43,946 nucleotides of DNA from an uncultured Prevotellaceae bacterium (GCA_947174565.1 CAMWJL010000009.1:1-43946), one strand, 5' to 3'. Positions 29,103 through 40,565 are shown, counted from the stretch's first letter. Notes: generated by a model not told the origin, from the sequence alone. Numbers and translations are program-made.

Positions 29103-29119
29103 ACTCTTGTCAATTTAAA

Positions 29120-29689
29120 TTATTTAGCACTTGCAGATTTACCAGACTTTCTTCTAATCACCTCACCTTGGAAGCGAATGCCCTTACCCTTGTATGGTTC
29201 AGGCTTACGGAAAGTACGAATCTTAGCACAAACGAGTCCAAGCAACTGCTTGTCACAAGACTCGAGCATGATAAGAGGATCCTGATTTCTCTCAGACTTT
29301 GTTTCGACCTTGATTTCCTTAGGAAGCTCGAATACAATTGCATGAGAAAAGCCAAGTGCGAACTCAAGAACATTGCCCTGATTTGAGACACGATAACCGA
29401 CACCAACAATCTGAAGAGTCTTCTTGTAACCTTCAGAAACGCCGACAACCATGTTGTTCACAAGCGAGCGATACAATCCGTGGAATGCGTGACGCTGCTT
29501 AGTATTATCCTGCATCAGTTCTTCATTCTCCTCCATTGTCAACTTGCCGTCCTCGATAGTAACCTTAATTGCAGGGTTTACATACTGGCTAAGTTCGCCT
29601 TTAGGACCTTTTACAGTTACAATGTCATCCTTATGAGTAATAGTCACTCCTGCAGGAATAATAATAGGTAATTTACCAATTCTAGACAT
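29120..29689 (-). CDS. rplF: 50S ribosomal protein L6
   Basis: MSRIGKLPIIIPAGVTI...IRTFRKPEPYKGKGIRFQGEVIRRKSGKSA. Confidence 0.99.
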   Translation of the reverse strand: MSRIGKLPIIIPAGVTITHKDDIVTVKGPKGELSQYVNPAIKVTIEDGKLTMEENEELMQDNTKQRHAFHGLYRSLVNNMVVGVSEGYKKTLQIVGVGYRVSNQGNVLEFALGFSHAIVFELPKEIKVETKSERNQDPLIMLESCDKQLLGLVCAKIRTFRKPEPYKGKGIRFQGEVIRRKSGKSASAK

Positions 29690-29705
29690 TATATATCCTC
29701 CTTAA

Positions 29706-30101
29706 TTAATATACATAGCAAAGCACTTCACCGCCCACCTTGAGTTCTGAAGCCTCTTTGTCTGTCATAACACCTTTGGATGTGGATACAACGGCTATAC
29801 CCAATCCGTTTATTACACGTGGCATGTCCTTGTAACCAGTGTACTTACGAAGACCTGGACGCGAAACACGCTTCAAGCACTGAATAGCACTAACTTTGGT
29901 CTGAGGGTCATACTTAAGAGCAATCTTTATGCTGCCCTGAGGTCCCTCTTCAATGAACTTGTAGTTCAAAATGTAACCTTTGTCGAAGAGAATCTTCGTG
30001 ATTTCCTTCTTGAGGTTTGAGGCTGGAACTTCTACAACCTTGTGCTTTGCCATGATTGCATTTCTCAGCCTCGTAAGATAATCAGCTATTGGATCTGTCA
30101 T
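29706..30101 (-). CDS. rpsH: 30S ribosomal protein S8
   Basis: MTDPIADYLTRLRNAIMAKHKVVEVPASNLKKEI...GLGIAVVSTSKGVMTDKEA. Confidence 0.99.
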   Translation of the reverse strand: MTDPIADYLTRLRNAIMAKHKVVEVPASNLKKEITKILFDKGYILNYKFIEEGPQGSIKIALKYDPQTKVSAIQCLKRVSRPGLRKYTGYKDMPRVINGLGIAVVSTSKGVMTDKEASELKVGGEVLCYVY

Positions 30102-30180
30102 AATAGAATTAAATTAATCGAGAATGTTTGGGAAATCCCGACAATATTTAACATTAAATTAAAACTTTCTTTACTTAGCT

Positions 30181-30273
30181 TTACCAGCGAAGGAGCTTAA
30201 TCCTATCGACTGCTTTCCTCCGCCGTTTCTTAGAAACAAAGTATCTTTTGGTTACCCCCGAACTGGTAACCAT
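30181..30273 (-). other. Candidate 30-aa basic mini-ORF in the rpsN-rpsH gap
   Basis: ATG-to-TAA translation MVTSSGVTKRYFVSKKRRRKAVDRIKLLRW*; short, homology unknown. Confidence 0.35.
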
Positions 30274-30317
30274 CAGATTTTTGTTTACTAAATTAACTGG
30301 TAACCGCAATTTACCAG
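30250..30317. repeat. Overlapping inverted/direct repeats (GGTTACC/GGTAACC; AACTGGTAACC x2; CTGGTAA/TTACCAG) after rpsN
   Basis: GGTTACC 30250-30256; GGTAACC 30265-30271 and 30299-30305; AACTGGTAACC 30261-30271 and 30295-30305; TTACCAG 30311-30317. Confidence 0.8.
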
Positions 30318-30613
30318 CTTGCCTTCTTCACGCCTGGAATTAAACCAGCAGATGCCATCTCGCGGAACTGGATACGAGAGAGACCAAACTGGCGCATGAA
30401 ACCTCTTGGACGTCCAGTGATTTTGCAGCGATTGTGAAGACGGATTGGATTTGCATTTGCAGGAATCGCCTGTAACGAACGAGCCGCCTCGTAAGCCTCC
30501 ATTGGATCCTCTGCAGTAGCAATAACCTTCTTCAAAGCAGCGCGCTTTGCAGCATACTTTGCTACGAGTTTTGCACGCTTCACTTCGCGTGCCTTCATTG
30601 ATTCCTTTGCCAT
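30311..30613 (-). CDS. rpsN: 30S ribosomal protein S14
   Basis: [27 protein letters not shown]...[40 protein letters not shown]. Confidence 0.99.
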   Translation of the reverse strand: MAKESMKAREVKRAKLVAKYAAKRAALKKVIATAEDPMEAYEAARSLQAIPANANPIRLHNRCKITGRPRGFMRQFGLSRIQFREMASAGLIPGVKKASW

Positions 30614-30618
30614 TTCTA

Positions 30619-31173
30619 TTACTTTTTAGCGTCCTTAAATGGAAGACCGAAAGCCTTGAGGAGTGCATAACCCTCTTCGTCAGTCTTAGCAGAAGTTACA
30701 AACGTGATATTCATACCCGTAATCTTATCGACTTGGTCGATGTTAATTTCGGGGAAGATGATTTGTTCTGTAATACCAAGCGTGTAATTGCCACGACCAT
30801 CAAACTTTGACTCAATACCCTTAAAGTCACGGATACGAGGAAGTGAGACACGAATCAGTTTCTCAAGGAACTCATACATACGCTCACGACGGAGAGTCAC
30901 CATCACACCAATAGGCATCTGCTTACGAAGACGGAAGTTAGAAATATCCTTCTTTGATTTCGTTGCAACAGGCTTCTGACCAGTAATTTGGGCAATTTCG
31001 TTCATTGCAACTTCAATAACCTTCTTATCAGCAGTTGCCATGCCAAGACCTTGGTTAACCACAATCTTCTTCAATACAGGAATCTGCATAGGAGAAGAGT
31101 AGTTAAACTGCTTCATCAATGCTGGAGCAATCTGCTCTGCATAAACATTCTTCAATTGTGCAGTAGTACTCAT
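30619..31173 (-). CDS. rplE: 50S ribosomal protein L5
   Basis: [21 protein letters not shown]...[21 protein letters not shown]; start overlaps the rplX stop (TAATG). Confidence 0.99.
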   Translation of the reverse strand: MSTTAQLKNVYAEQIAPALMKQFNYSSPMQIPVLKKIVVNQGLGMATADKKVIEVAMNEIAQITGQKPVATKSKKDISNFRLRKQMPIGVMVTLRRERMYEFLEKLIRVSLPRIRDFKGIESKFDGRGNYTLGITEQIIFPEINIDQVDKITGMNITFVTSAKTDEEGYALLKAFGLPFKDAKK

Positions 31174-31490
31174 TATAATTCCTCCCCTGACTTTTTAGCG
31201 TAACGAACCAACTTTCCATTCTCCCCCATCTTGCGACCGATACGAGTAGCTTTTCCTGTCTTCGGATCAAGAACATTCAGGTTAGAGATATGGACAGGAG
31301 CTTCCTTTTCAATGATACCTCCCTGTGGGTGTGCAGCACTTGGTTTAGTGCTCTTCTTTACGATATTTACACCCTCGACAATTGCACGCTTCTTCTCAAC
31401 AAGAACCTTGGTGACCTTACCAGTCTTCCCCTTGTCATCGCCAGCGTTCACGTACACCATGTCGCCTTTCTTTATATGTAACTTACTCAT
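31173..31490 (-). CDS. rplX: 50S ribosomal protein L24
   Basis: [50 protein letters not shown]. Confidence 0.98.
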   Translation of the reverse strand: MSKLHIKKGDMVYVNAGDDKGKTGKVTKVLVEKKRAIVEGVNIVKKSTKPSAAHPQGGIIEKEAPVHISNLNVLDPKTGKATRIGRKMGENGKLVRYAKKSGEEL

Positions 31491-31511
31491 TGCTGTATTT
31501 ACTTTTAATGA

Positions 31512-31877
31512 TTAAAGCACTTCAGTAGCCAAAGAAACCACCTTCATGTTTGCAGCACGGAGTTCGCGAGCCACGGGACCAAAGATACGGCTACCTCTCA
31601 TTTCGCCTGCATTGTTCAAAAGCACGCATGCATTGTCATCAAAACGAATATAGGAACCATCTGCACGACGTACTTCTTTCTTCGTACGAACGATAAGAGC
31701 CTTTGACACAGAACCCTTCTTAATCTCACTAGTAGGAATAGCATTCTTAACTGCTACGACAATCACGTCTCCTACGGTAGCATAGCGACGTCTTGTACCG
31801 CCCAAAACACGAATACAAAGCACTTCGCGAGCACCGCTGTTATCAGCGACCTGCAATCTTGATTCTACCTGTATCAT
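31512..31877 (-). CDS. rplN: 50S ribosomal protein L14
   Basis: [37 protein letters not shown]. Confidence 0.99.
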   Translation of the reverse strand: MIQVESRLQVADNSGAREVLCIRVLGGTRRRYATVGDVIVVAVKNAIPTSEIKKGSVSKALIVRTKKEVRRADGSYIRFDDNACVLLNNAGEMRGSRIFGPVARELRAANMKVVSLATEVL

Positions 31878-31879
31878 AT

Positions 31880-32137
31880 TTACTTAGCTCTTTCAACAAT
31901 TTGTACTAATCTCCATCTCTTTGTTTTGCTCAATGGACGAGTTTCCATAATCAGAACGGTGTCGCCAATGTTGGCCTCATTCTTCTCGTCGTGAGCATGG
32001 TATTTCTTTGTCTTTTGGACAAACTTACCATATATAGGGTGCTTCTCCTTGAACTTGGCAGACACGACAATAGTCTTATCCATCTTGTCGCTGGTCACGA
32101 CACCCTGTCTTTGCTTTCTTAAATTTCTTGCTTCCAT
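31880..32137 (-). CDS. rpsQ: 30S ribosomal protein S17
   Basis: [45 protein letters not shown]. Confidence 0.98.
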   Translation of the reverse strand: MEARNLRKQRQGVVTSDKMDKTIVVSAKFKEKHPIYGKFVQKTKKYHAHDEKNEANIGDTVLIMETRPLSKTKRWRLVQIVERAK

Positions 32138-32146
32138 CTCAATACT

Positions 32147-32335
32147 TTATTTATTACGCTGGCTAAGCTCGCCCTTCATGCGTGCGATGTCGTGACGCAA
32201 TTTCTTAATCTGAGAATTATCTGCAAGCGGAGAAATGCTGTGGTTGAACTTCATGTTGTTCAAGTTTGCGACCTCCACCTCGATACGCTCAGCGAGCTCT
32301 TCTGTTGTCAGTTCTCTAATCTCTGAAATTTTCAT
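32147..32335 (-). CDS. rpmC: 50S ribosomal protein L29
   Basis: MKISEIRELTTEELAERIEVEVANLNNMKFNHSI...IARMKGELSQRN. Confidence 0.98.
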   Translation of the reverse strand: MKISEIRELTTEELAERIEVEVANLNNMKFNHSISPLADNSQIKKLRHDIARMKGELSQRNK

Positions 32336-32337
32336 AA

Positions 32338-32769
32338 TTAAGCGTTTTTATCGTAATCACGACGTACAACAAACTTAGTGGTAGTAGGAAGTTTCTGAGC
32401 ACCGAGTCGGAGAGCCTCCTTAGCGATGTCGTAAGAAACACCTTCAATCTCGAAAAGAATACGACCAGGCTTTGCTGGGAACACATACTGGTATGGATCA
32501 CCCTTACCTTTACCCATTCGGACATCAGCGGGCTTTTTAGTGATTGGCTTATCAGGGAAGATACGAATCCAAACCTGACCTTGACGTTGCATATAACGCG
32601 TAATAGCAACACGGGCAGCCTCAATCTGACGAGCAGTAATCCATTTTGTCTCAAGTGCCTTAATGCCAAAGCTCCCGAAAGCAAGTTCAGTACCTCTGTG
32701 AGAGACACCTTTCCAACGACCGCGACCTTTTTGCGGTCTTCTATATTTTTGTCTTTTTGGCTGTAACAT
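32338..32769 (-). CDS. rplP: 50S ribosomal protein L16
   Basis: [40 protein letters not shown]. Confidence 0.99.
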   Translation of the reverse strand: MLQPKRQKYRRPQKGRGRWKGVSHRGTELAFGSFGIKALETKWITARQIEAARVAITRYMQRQGQVWIRIFPDKPITKKPADVRMGKGKGDPYQYVFPAKPGRILFEIEGVSYDIAKEALRLGAQKLPTTTKFVVRRDYDKNA

Positions 32770-32835
32770 AGTTAATGTCTTCTATAAGCTGCGCCTTCAC
32801 ATGATTTCTCATGCTTAGGTCCGCAACCAAGTTAA

Positions 32836-33567
32836 TCAATTGCGGTTATTAGACTTTCTGTTTCTGAAGCGACGTCCGCCAGCGTTGTTGCCACCACGAG
32901 CAGATTCCTTCTGCTGAGAGAAATTAGGAGTAAGATCCTGCTTGCCGAACTTCTCACCACGACAAATCCACACCTTGATACCAAGGAGACCTACCTTTGT
33001 GAGTGCCTCCGCAAGACAATAGTCAATATCAGCACGAAGTGTATGAAGAGGTGTACGTCCTTCCTTAAACATTTCGCTACGAGCAATTTCAGCACCATTG
33101 AGACGACCAGAAATCTGCACCTTAATACCTTCTGCACCAGAACGCATTGTGTTAGCAATAGCGGTCTTGACAGCACGACGATAAGCAATCTTACCTTCAA
33201 TCTGACGCGCAATGTTATTTGCAACAATCACAGCATCAAGTTCCGGACGCTTAATCTCATAGATATTAATCTGAACATCCTTGTCAGTCACTTTCTTAAG
33301 TTCCTTCTTCAGAGCCTCCACCTGTTCACCACCTTTACCGATGATAAAACCAGGGCGAGCCGTGCAGATTGTGATAGTGACAAGTTTCAAAGTACGTTCA
33401 ATGACAATCTTGGAAACGCTTGCCTTTGCCAGGCGTGCGTTGAGGTACTTGCGGATTTTGCTGTCCTCAAGGAGGTTGTCACCAAAATCATTTCCGCCGA
33501 ACCAGTTAGAATCCCAACCTCTTACAATACCGAGGCGGTTGCTTATTGGATTACATTTTTGTCCCAT
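32836..33567 (-). CDS. rpsC: 30S ribosomal protein S3
   Basis: [25 protein letters not shown]...[20 protein letters not shown]. Confidence 0.99.
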   Translation of the reverse strand: MGQKCNPISNRLGIVRGWDSNWFGGNDFGDNLLEDSKIRKYLNARLAKASVSKIVIERTLKLVTITICTARPGFIIGKGGEQVEALKKELKKVTDKDVQINIYEIKRPELDAVIVANNIARQIEGKIAYRRAVKTAIANTMRSGAEGIKVQISGRLNGAEIARSEMFKEGRTPLHTLRADIDYCLAEALTKVGLLGIKVWICRGEKFGKQDLTPNFSQQKESARGGNNAGGRRFRNRKSNNRN

Positions 33568-33569
33568 AA

Positions 33570-33974
33570 TTACTTTTCCTCATTAGTTTTAGCGTCCACG
33601 AAAACGGTGATGTGGTTAGAACGCTTACGAATTCTGTAGCCACGTCCCTGAGGGGCTGGTCTCATACGCTTGAGAGTGACACCTTCATCAACAAAAATCT
33701 TAGAGATGTAAAGCTCCCCGTTTTCAGCCTTGCGGGCATTCTTCTGTTCCCAGTTAGCGATTGCAGAGCGAAGCACCTTCTCGATGTCCTTTGCAGCATC
33801 CTTGCTGTTGAACTTGAGCGTTGCAAGAGCCTTGCTCACCTCCATACCACGCACGAGATCCGCAACATAGCGCATCTTACGTGGTGAAGAAGGAACATCG
33901 CGACGACTGGCGAAATAGACAGTCTTTTTGGCCTCCTTAATCTTCTCAGCCATTAATCTTTTTCTTGCTCCCAT
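33570..33974 (-). CDS. rplV: 50S ribosomal protein L22
   Basis: [28 protein letters not shown]...[30 protein letters not shown]. Confidence 0.98.
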   Translation of the reverse strand: MGARKRLMAEKIKEAKKTVYFASRRDVPSSPRKMRYVADLVRGMEVSKALATLKFNSKDAAKDIEKVLRSAIANWEQKNARKAENGELYISKIFVDEGVTLKRMRPAPQGRGYRIRKRSNHITVFVDAKTNEEK

Positions 33975-34016
33975 TATATAATTGTCTTTTTTACTTGGTT
34001 GAAGCCTGTTCTACAA

Positions 34017-34286
34017 TTACTTCTTCTTGTTACCTGCGTGACCACGGAACGTACGAGTAAGCGCAAACTCACCGAGCTTATGACCTACCATATTCTCAGT
34101 AATGTAAACAGGAATAAATTTATTACCATTATGCACGGCAATGGTATGTCCTACAAAATCAGGAGATATCATTGAAGCGCGAGCCCACGACTTGATAACG
34201 CTCTTCTTACCGCTCTCGTTCATGGCGAGAACCTTCTTTTCGAGCTTCACATTGATGTATGGACCTTTTTTTAATGAACGACTCAT
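34017..34286 (-). CDS. rpsS: 30S ribosomal protein S19
   Basis: [19 protein letters not shown]...[18 protein letters not shown]. Confidence 0.99.
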   Translation of the reverse strand: MSRSLKKGPYINVKLEKKVLAMNESGKKSVIKSWARASMISPDFVGHTIAVHNGNKFIPVYITENMVGHKLGEFALTRTFRGHAGNKKK

Positions 34287-34298
34287 ATTCTGTTAACT

Positions 34299-35123
34299 TT
34301 ATTTGTTACGTCTTTCAATAATGTACTTGTTTGACTGCTTCTTTGGTGCGCGAGTCTTGAGACCCTTAGCGTAGAGACCATTACGTGAACGTGGGTGTCC
34401 ACCAGTATGACGTCCTTCACCACCACCCATTGGGTGATCAATTGGGTTCATTACAACACCACGGTTGTGAGGACGACGACCGAGCCAACGGCTACGACCA
34501 GCCTTACCAGAAGACTCCAGTGCGTGGTCTGAATTGCTTACGCTACCAATAGTTGCGCGACAAACCGAAAGCACCTTACGAATTTCGCCTGAAGGGAGCT
34601 TGATAACACAATAGCGACCCTCACGTGAAGTTAACTGAGCAAAATTGCCCGCAGAACGAACCATCTTCGCACCCTGACCTGGACGCAACTCGATATTGTG
34701 AATCACAGTACCGACTGGGATGTTCTCAAGTGGAAGCGTGTTGCCAAGGTCAGGAGTCGCCTCTGGACCTGACATGATGGTTGCGCCTACCTGCAATCCA
34801 TTAGGAGCAACAATGTAACGTTTTTCACCATCAGCATAGAAAACAAGAGCGATACGCGCCGAGCGGTTTGGATCATACTCAATAGTCTTCACAACTGCAG
34901 GAATTCCGTCTTTCTCTCTCTTGAAATCGACAATACGAATCAAGCGCTTATGACCGCCACCTCTATAACGGACAGTAATCTGACCAGAGTTATTACGTCC
35001 GCCAGTACTACGCTTACCGAAAACAAGAGTTTTTTCTGGTACTGATGTAGTAACATCATCAAACGTACCAATAGCCTTGTGTCTCTGACCAGGAGTTACT
35101 GGTCTAAATTTACGAATACCCAT
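34299..35123 (-). CDS. rplB: 50S ribosomal protein L2
   Basis: [28 protein letters not shown]...[29 protein letters not shown]. Confidence 0.99.
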   Translation of the reverse strand: MGIRKFRPVTPGQRHKAIGTFDDVTTSVPEKTLVFGKRSTGGRNNSGQITVRYRGGGHKRLIRIVDFKREKDGIPAVVKTIEYDPNRSARIALVFYADGEKRYIVAPNGLQVGATIMSGPEATPDLGNTLPLENIPVGTVIHNIELRPGQGAKMVRSAGNFAQLTSREGRYCVIKLPSGEIRKVLSVCRATIGSVSNSDHALESSGKAGRSRWLGRRPHNRGVVMNPIDHPMGGGEGRHTGGHPRSRNGLYAKGLKTRAPKKQSNKYIIERRNK

Positions 35124-35128
35124 TTTTA

Positions 35129-35422
35129 TTAAATGTTACTATAGAAATCGATAGTTTCGCCATCTTGCAAGGTAACAATAGCCTTCTTGAAAGCCTTTGT
35201 CTTACCCTTGATAACACCAGCCTTGGTGTAGCGGCTCTTACGCTTACCAGCGTAGTTCATGGTGTTAACCGAAACTACATTAACGTTATACTTAGCTTCT
35301 ATTTCTTTCTTAATCTCAATCTTATTGGCAGACGGAAGCACGATGAAGCCGAACACATTGTTCTGCTTCTCTGTAATCGCTGTCATCTTTTCTGTAACCA
35401 ACGGTTTTACGATATATGCCAT
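35129..35422 (-). CDS. rplW: 50S ribosomal protein L23
   Basis: [61 protein letters not shown]. Confidence 0.98.
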   Translation of the reverse strand: MAYIVKPLVTEKMTAITEKQNNVFGFIVLPSANKIEIKKEIEAKYNVNVVSVNTMNYAGKRKSRYTKAGVIKGKTKAFKKAIVTLQDGETIDFYSNI

Positions 35423-35434
35423 ACCAGTACCTCC

Positions 35435-36064
35435 TTACTTGTTAAAAGTTTCGTCAACCAATTTAAGCGCACTTTCCGTCATGACAAGCACATTTGCATT
35501 CATCACCTTATAGGTATTGAGTGCACTTGCCGTCATAACTTCCACACGCTGGATATTACGGACTGACAAATTTACATTCTTTTTAACTTCTGACAAAACA
35601 ATGAGCGTCTTCTTCCCCTCTGCTTTAAGATTATTTAACATAGCCACGCCATCTTTCGTCTTTGGAACCTCAAAATCGAAATCCTCAACGACAATAATGG
35701 CATTCTGCTGTGCCTTGTATGAGAGAGCACTCTTACGAGCAAGATCCTTCACTTTCTTGTTCAGTTTGAACCAATAGTCACGAGGACGTGGACCGAAAAC
35801 GCGACCACCACCACGAAGCAAAGGAGACTTGATGTCGCCACGACGAGCACCGCCACCACCTTTCTGACGAATCAGTTTACGAGTAGAGCCTGAGATTTCG
35901 CTTCTTTCCTTTGACTTGTGAGTACCCTGACGCTGAGCAGCAAGATACTGATTAACTGCGAGGTAAATGCAGTGGTCGTTTGGTTCAATTCCGAAAATGG
36001 CATCATTCAGAACCACCTTCTTACCGGTGTCCTCGCCCTTAATATTTAATACAGAAACTTCCAT
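35435..36064 (-). CDS. rplD: 50S ribosomal protein L4
   Basis: [53 protein letters not shown]-like core; position between rplC and rplW. Confidence 0.99.
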   Translation of the reverse strand: MEVSVLNIKGEDTGKKVVLNDAIFGIEPNDHCIYLAVNQYLAAQRQGTHKSKERSEISGSTRKLIRQKGGGGARRGDIKSPLLRGGGRVFGPRPRDYWFKLNKKVKDLARKSALSYKAQQNAIIVVEDFDFEVPKTKDGVAMLNNLKAEGKKTLIVLSEVKKNVNLSVRNIQRVEVMTASALNTYKVMNANVLVMTESALKLVDETFNK

Positions 36065-36068
36065 GTGC

Positions 36069-36683
36069 TTACTTCTTGATTAAAACGATTGAACCTTTGC
36101 AGCCTGGAACACTACCCTTCAAAAGAAGGAGATTGTGCTCAGGAACCACCTTAATTACCTGAAGGTTGTGTGTAGTCACCTGCTCGTTACCCATCTGACC
36201 TGCCATTGGCACGTTCTTGAACACACGAGAAGGAGTGGCACAAGCACCAATAGAACCAGGCTTGCGCAAACGGTCATCCTGACCATGAGTAGCCTGACCT
36301 ACACCACCGAAACCATGACGCTTTACAACGCCCTGAAATCCCTTACCCTTAGAGGTGCCTGTCACATCAACGTAAGCAGTATCGTTGAAAAGTTCGACTG
36401 TGATTACGTCACCGAGGTTGTACTCCTCGTCATAAATGAACTCGGCCAAGTGTCTCTTTGGTGTTGTACCAGCTTTCTTGAAGTGACCCATCATCTGCTT
36501 GGTAGTATGCTTTTCCTTTTTGTCTTGGAAACCTACCTGAACAGCAGCATAGCCATCCTTCTCTACTGTTTTAACCTGAGTTACAACACAAGGACCTACT
36601 TCGATAACAGTGCATGGCATATTCTTGCCCTCGGCACTGAAAACGGATGTCATTCCGATTTTTCTTCCAATTAATCCTGGCAT
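36069..36683 (-). CDS. rplC: 50S ribosomal protein L3
   Basis: [39 protein letters not shown]...[21 protein letters not shown]. Confidence 0.99.
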   Translation of the reverse strand: MPGLIGRKIGMTSVFSAEGKNMPCTVIEVGPCVVTQVKTVEKDGYAAVQVGFQDKKEKHTTKQMMGHFKKAGTTPKRHLAEFIYDEEYNLGDVITVELFNDTAYVDVTGTSKGKGFQGVVKRHGFGGVGQATHGQDDRLRKPGSIGACATPSRVFKNVPMAGQMGNEQVTTHNLQVIKVVPEHNLLLLKGSVPGCKGSIVLIKK

Positions 36684-36717
36684 TTCAATATAACTTTAAA
36701 TTGTTCTCTAATACTTA

Positions 36718-37026
36718 TCAAACCTTAATCTCAACTTCAACACCGCTGGGAAGTTCGAGCTTCATGAGTGCATCAACAGTCTTGGTTGTAGAACTGTAGA
36801 TGTCAATCAGTCTCTTGTAAGTGCTGAGTTCAAACTGTTCACGAGACTTCTTGTTCACGAACGTAGAACGGTTCACAGTAAAGATGCGCTTGTGTGTTGG
36901 GAGTGGAATAGGACCGCTCACAATAGCATCGGTTGCCTTCACTGCTTTCACAATCTTCTCTGCTGACTTGTCAACGAGATTGTGGTCGTAAGACTTAAGC
37001 TTGATACGAATTTTTTGCTGACTCAT
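36718..37026 (-). CDS. rpsJ: 30S ribosomal protein S10
   Basis: [24 protein letters not shown]...[29 protein letters not shown]. Confidence 0.99.
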   Translation of the reverse strand: MSQQKIRIKLKSYDHNLVDKSAEKIVKAVKATDAIVSGPIPLPTHKRIFTVNRSTFVNKKSREQFELSTYKRLIDIYSSTTKTVDALMKLELPSGVEVEIKV

Positions 37027-37065
37027 TTGTTTAACTTTTTAAGTAATGAATATATACAAGGAAGA

Positions 37066-37104
37066 GGGTATGCAGACAAAGAGTCGTTTGCTCGTCTGCA
37101 TCCC
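37066..37104 (-). promoter_or_regulatory. Structured fusA-rpsJ intercistronic hairpin (candidate S10 leader element)
   Basis: GGG(t)ATGCAGAC ... GTCTGCAT-CCC: 11 bp with one bulge, closing an inner CAAA/TTTG helix; no U-run follows, so not a simple terminator. Confidence 0.55.
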
Positions 37105-37119
37105 TTAACCTTTTCTCTA

Positions 37120-39237
37120 TTATACAAGATCTACGCGACCATTGCACTCCTGCAGCACATTCTTAGCGATAGAGCTTGACACTGGAGCATGGTGGTCATA
37201 CTGCATAGAAGAAGTTGCACGACCCGAAGTGATAGTACGGAGTGCTGTTACATAGCCGAACATCTCACCCAGTGGAACCATGGCTTTCACAATGCGTGCG
37301 CCAGAACGGGCATTATCCATACCCTCAACCTGTCCACGACGCTTGTTCAAGTCACCAATCACGTCACCCATGTTCTCCTCAGGAGTAACAACCTCAAGTT
37401 TCATGATAGGCTCCATCAGCACAGGTTTAGCCTGCGCACAAGCGTTCTTGTAGGCCTGACGAGCTGCAATCTCGAATGACAATTGGTCAGAGTCAACAGG
37501 GTGGAAGCTACCATCCACGAGGGTCACCTTCAGGCTGTCCATTGGGAAGCCACCAAGCACACCATTCTTCATTGACTCAGCAAAGCCCTTCTGCACAGCA
37601 GGAATGAATTCCTTAGGCACGTTACCGCCCTTCACCTCGTCAACGAACTGCAGACCAGTTCCTTCAAAATCGTCATCCACAGGACCAACGTTCACGATGA
37701 TATCAGCGAACTTACCACGACCACCTGACTGCTTCTTGTACACCTCGCGGAGGTTCACAGTCTTGGTAATAGACTCCTTGTAGTTCACCTGAGGCTTACC
37801 CTGGTTACATTCCACCTTGAACTCACGCTTCAAGCGGTCAATGATGATATCGAGGTGAAGCTCACCCATACCTGAAATCACGGTCTGACCAGACTGTTCG
37901 TCAGTCTTCACAGTGAAGGTTGGGTCTTCTTCTGCCAACTTCTGCAAACCAACAGAAAGCTTATCAAGATCCTTCTGAGTCTTTGGCTCCACAGCGATAC
38001 CAATCACTGGATCAGGGAAGTCCATTGACTCGAGAATGATTGGAGCATCCTCATCACAGAGCGTATCACCAGTGTGAATATCCTTCAAACCTACCACTGC
38101 ACCAATGTCACCTGCTGCGATTTCCTCTACAGGGTTCTGGTGGTTAGAGTGCATCTGGAACAGACGTGAAACACGCTCCTTCTTGCCCGAACGGGTATTG
38201 AAGATGTAAGAACCAGCTTCAACCTTACCAGAATATACACGGATGAAAGTCAAACGACCTACATATGGGTCAGTGGCAATCTTAAATGCAAGTGCCGAAG
38301 TCTTATCATCCTCTGATGGCTTGCGGTCCTCTTCTTCCTTCGTCGATGGGTTTGTACCCACAATGTTGGGAGTATCGATTGGAGCAGGCAGGAATGCGCA
38401 CACATAGTCAAGCAATGTCTGTACACCCTTATTCTTGAACGAAGACCCACACAGCATAGGAGTACACTCCAATGCGAGGGTTGCCTTACGGAGCGCACGG
38501 ATACACTCCTCTTCCGTGATGGTAGAAGGATCGTCGAAGAACTTCTCCATGAGTTCGTCATCGAACTCAGCCACAGCCTCAAGCATCTTGCCACGCCATT
38601 CCTCAGCCTCAGAAAGGAGGTCGGCAGGAATGTCCTCAACGTCATAGTCAGCACCCAGCGACTCGTCGTGCCACAGGATAGCCTTCATCTTGATGAGGTC
38701 AACCACACCCTTGAAGTTTTCCTCTGCACCAATTGGAATCACCACGGGAACAGCCTTTGCGCCCAGCACTTCCTTCATCTGGCGAACCACCTCAAAGAAG
38801 TCAGCACCCGAACGGTCCATCTTGTTCACATAGCCGATACGTGGCACATTGTACTTATCAGCCTGACGCCAAACAGTCTCAGACTGAGGCTCCACGCCAC
38901 CTACAGCGCAGTAAGTAGCCACAGCACCGTCAAGAACACGGAGTGAACGCTCCACCTCGGCAGTGAAGTCCACGTGTCCCGGAGTATCAATCAGATTGAA
39001 CTTATATTTGTTGCCGTTCCAAGTCCAGTATGCTGTCGTTGCAGCAGATGTGATAGTGATACCACGCTCCTGCTCCTGAGCCATCCAGTCCATGGTAGCA
39101 GCACCATCGTGTACCTCACCCAGCTTGTGCGTCTTACCTGTGTAGAACAGGATACGCTCTGATGTGGTAGTCTTACCAGCATCAATGTGAGCCATGATAC
39201 CGAAGTTACGCGTAAGATGCAAATCTTGCTTAGCCAT
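37120..39237 (-). CDS. fusA: Elongation factor G
   Basis: [57 protein letters not shown]. Confidence 0.99.
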   Translation of the reverse strand: MAKQDLHLTRNFGIMAHIDAGKTTTSERILFYTGKTHKLGEVHDGAATMDWMAQEQERGITITSAATTAYWTWNGNKYKFNLIDTPGHVDFTAEVERSLRVLDGAVATYCAVGGVEPQSETVWRQADKYNVPRIGYVNKMDRSGADFFEVVRQMKEVLGAKAVPVVIPIGAEENFKGVVDLIKMKAILWHDESLGADYDVEDIPADLLSEAEEWRGKMLEAVAEFDDELMEKFFDDPSTITEEECIRALRKATLALECTPMLCGSSFKNKGVQTLLDYVCAFLPAPIDTPNIVGTNPSTKEEEDRKPSEDDKTSALAFKIATDPYVGRLTFIRVYSGKVEAGSYIFNTRSGKKERVSRLFQMHSNHQNPVEEIAAGDIGAVVGLKDIHTGDTLCDEDAPIILESMDFPDPVIGIAVEPKTQKDLDKLSVGLQKLAEEDPTFTVKTDEQSGQTVISGMGELHLDIIIDRLKREFKVECNQGKPQVNYKESITKTVNLREVYKKQSGGRGKFADIIVNVGPVDDDFEGTGLQFVDEVKGGNVPKEFIPAVQKGFAESMKNGVLGGFPMDSLKVTLVDGSFHPVDSDQLSFEIAARQAYKNACAQAKPVLMEPIMKLEVVTPEENMGDVIGDLNKRRGQVEGMDNARSGARIVKAMVPLGEMFGYVTALRTITSGRATSSMQYDHHAPVSSSIAKNVLQECNGRVDLV

Positions 39238-39280
39238 ATTCAGTTTTCTTTTTACCTATTTGTGTGAATGAATAAGTTGA

Positions 39281-39757
39281 TTAGAAGCGGAAGTGTGCGA
39301 ATGCACGGTTAGCCTCAGCCATGCGGTGCATGTCCTCCTTACGCTTGAAAGCACCACCCTGCTCGTTGAAGGCATCCATGATTTCAGCAGAGAGTTTGTC
39401 TGCCATGCTCTTGCCCGAACGCTTGCGAGCGAAAGCAATCATGTTCTTCATAGAGATGGCCTCCTTACGGTCCGCACGGATTTCAGTTGGCACTTGGAAA
39501 GTGGCACCACCGATACGACGGCTCTTCACCTCCACCTGTGGAGTGATGTTGTCGAGGGCCTTCTTCCAGATTTCCAATGGAGACTTCTCCTCGTTCTTCA
39601 TCTTGTTCTCTACATTCTTGAGCGCAGTGTAGAAGATGGTGTATGCCACGCTCTTCTTTCCGTCGTACATGAGGTTGTTAACGAACTTAGTCACCTTCAC
39701 ATCCCCATACACTGGATCTGGAAGTACCACACGCTTCTTTGGTTTAGCTTTTCTCAT
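39281..39757 (-). CDS. rpsG: 30S ribosomal protein S7
   Basis: [43 protein letters not shown]...[13 protein letters not shown]. Confidence 0.99.
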   Translation of the reverse strand: MRKAKPKKRVVLPDPVYGDVKVTKFVNNLMYDGKKSVAYTIFYTALKNVENKMKNEEKSPLEIWKKALDNITPQVEVKSRRIGGATFQVPTEIRADRKEAISMKNMIAFARKRSGKSMADKLSAEIMDAFNEQGGAFKRKEDMHRMAEANRAFAHFRF

Positions 39758-39915
39758 TTTTTTGTTTGATTTAATCTTTCTTTAGTCTGAGGCTGCATAT
39801 TGTGTGTGTCTTCAACGCCCACTTTGAGGGGCATTTACTCAACCCTTCAAGCATTTCCGTCAAACCAAACGATGTGAAAAAACTTCAGTTTCTTGTTGTT
39901 TCGTAAGAAAAAGGA

Positions 39916-40296
39916 TTACTTTTTAGCCTTTGGACGCTTTGCACCATACTTTGAGCGACGCTGTGTGCGGCTTGCTACACCAGCTGTATCAAGCGCACCA
40001 CGAATGATGTGGTAACGTACACCTGGAAGGTCCTTCACACGACCACCGCGCACCAGCACGATTGAGTGCTCCTGAAGGTTGTGACCCTCTCCTGGAATGT
40101 AGGAGTTCACTTCCTTCTTGTTTGTCAAACGAACACGAGCGACCTTTCTCATCGCTGAATTAGGCTTCTTAGGAGTGGTAGTATAGACGCGCACGCATAC
40201 ACCGCGACGCTGTGGGCAAGAATCCAAAGCAGGAGACTTGCTCTTATCTACCAACACCTTACGGCCTTTTCTTACCAATTGTTGAATAGTAGGCAT
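39916..40296 (-). CDS. rpsL: 30S ribosomal protein S12
   Basis: [12 protein letters not shown]...[58 protein letters not shown]. Confidence 0.99.
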   Translation of the reverse strand: MPTIQQLVRKGRKVLVDKSKSPALDSCPQRRGVCVRVYTTTPKKPNSAMRKVARVRLTNKKEVNSYIPGEGHNLQEHSIVLVRGGRVKDLPGVRYHIIRGALDTAGVASRTQRRSKYGAKRPKAKK

Positions 40297-40536
40297 TTTG
40301 TTTAATTTTTTTATTGTTATTGTTAATGATATTCTTCGTTTGTCCGAGTGCCTACCATATTCCTTCCGCCAAAAGGGGAAACCATCCTTTATGGTCAGCT
40401 ACTCGCTTTGCTTCGTGCTAATATCATGCGCTACAAGCCTTTCAATCCATTCATCCCGTCCTTTCCCCCATAGGGAATCACCTTGCGCTACACTCAATGT
40501 GCCTAACAAAGGCACGCACTACTCCAAAAAGTGGTG

Positions 40537-40565
40537 CAAAGTTACGACTTTTCTGCTATATAGCA
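40537..40565 (-). promoter_or_regulatory. Candidate str-operon promoter with palindromic spacer
   Basis: Minus-strand TAACTTTG (40537-40544) matches TAnnTTTG exactly; the 12-bp perfect palindrome TGCTATATAGCA at 40554-40565 lies just upstream. Confidence 0.55.

Noticed and set aside
32316-32708. 130-aa ORF in an alternative frame over rplP
   Set aside because: Out-of-frame translation of the L16 gene.
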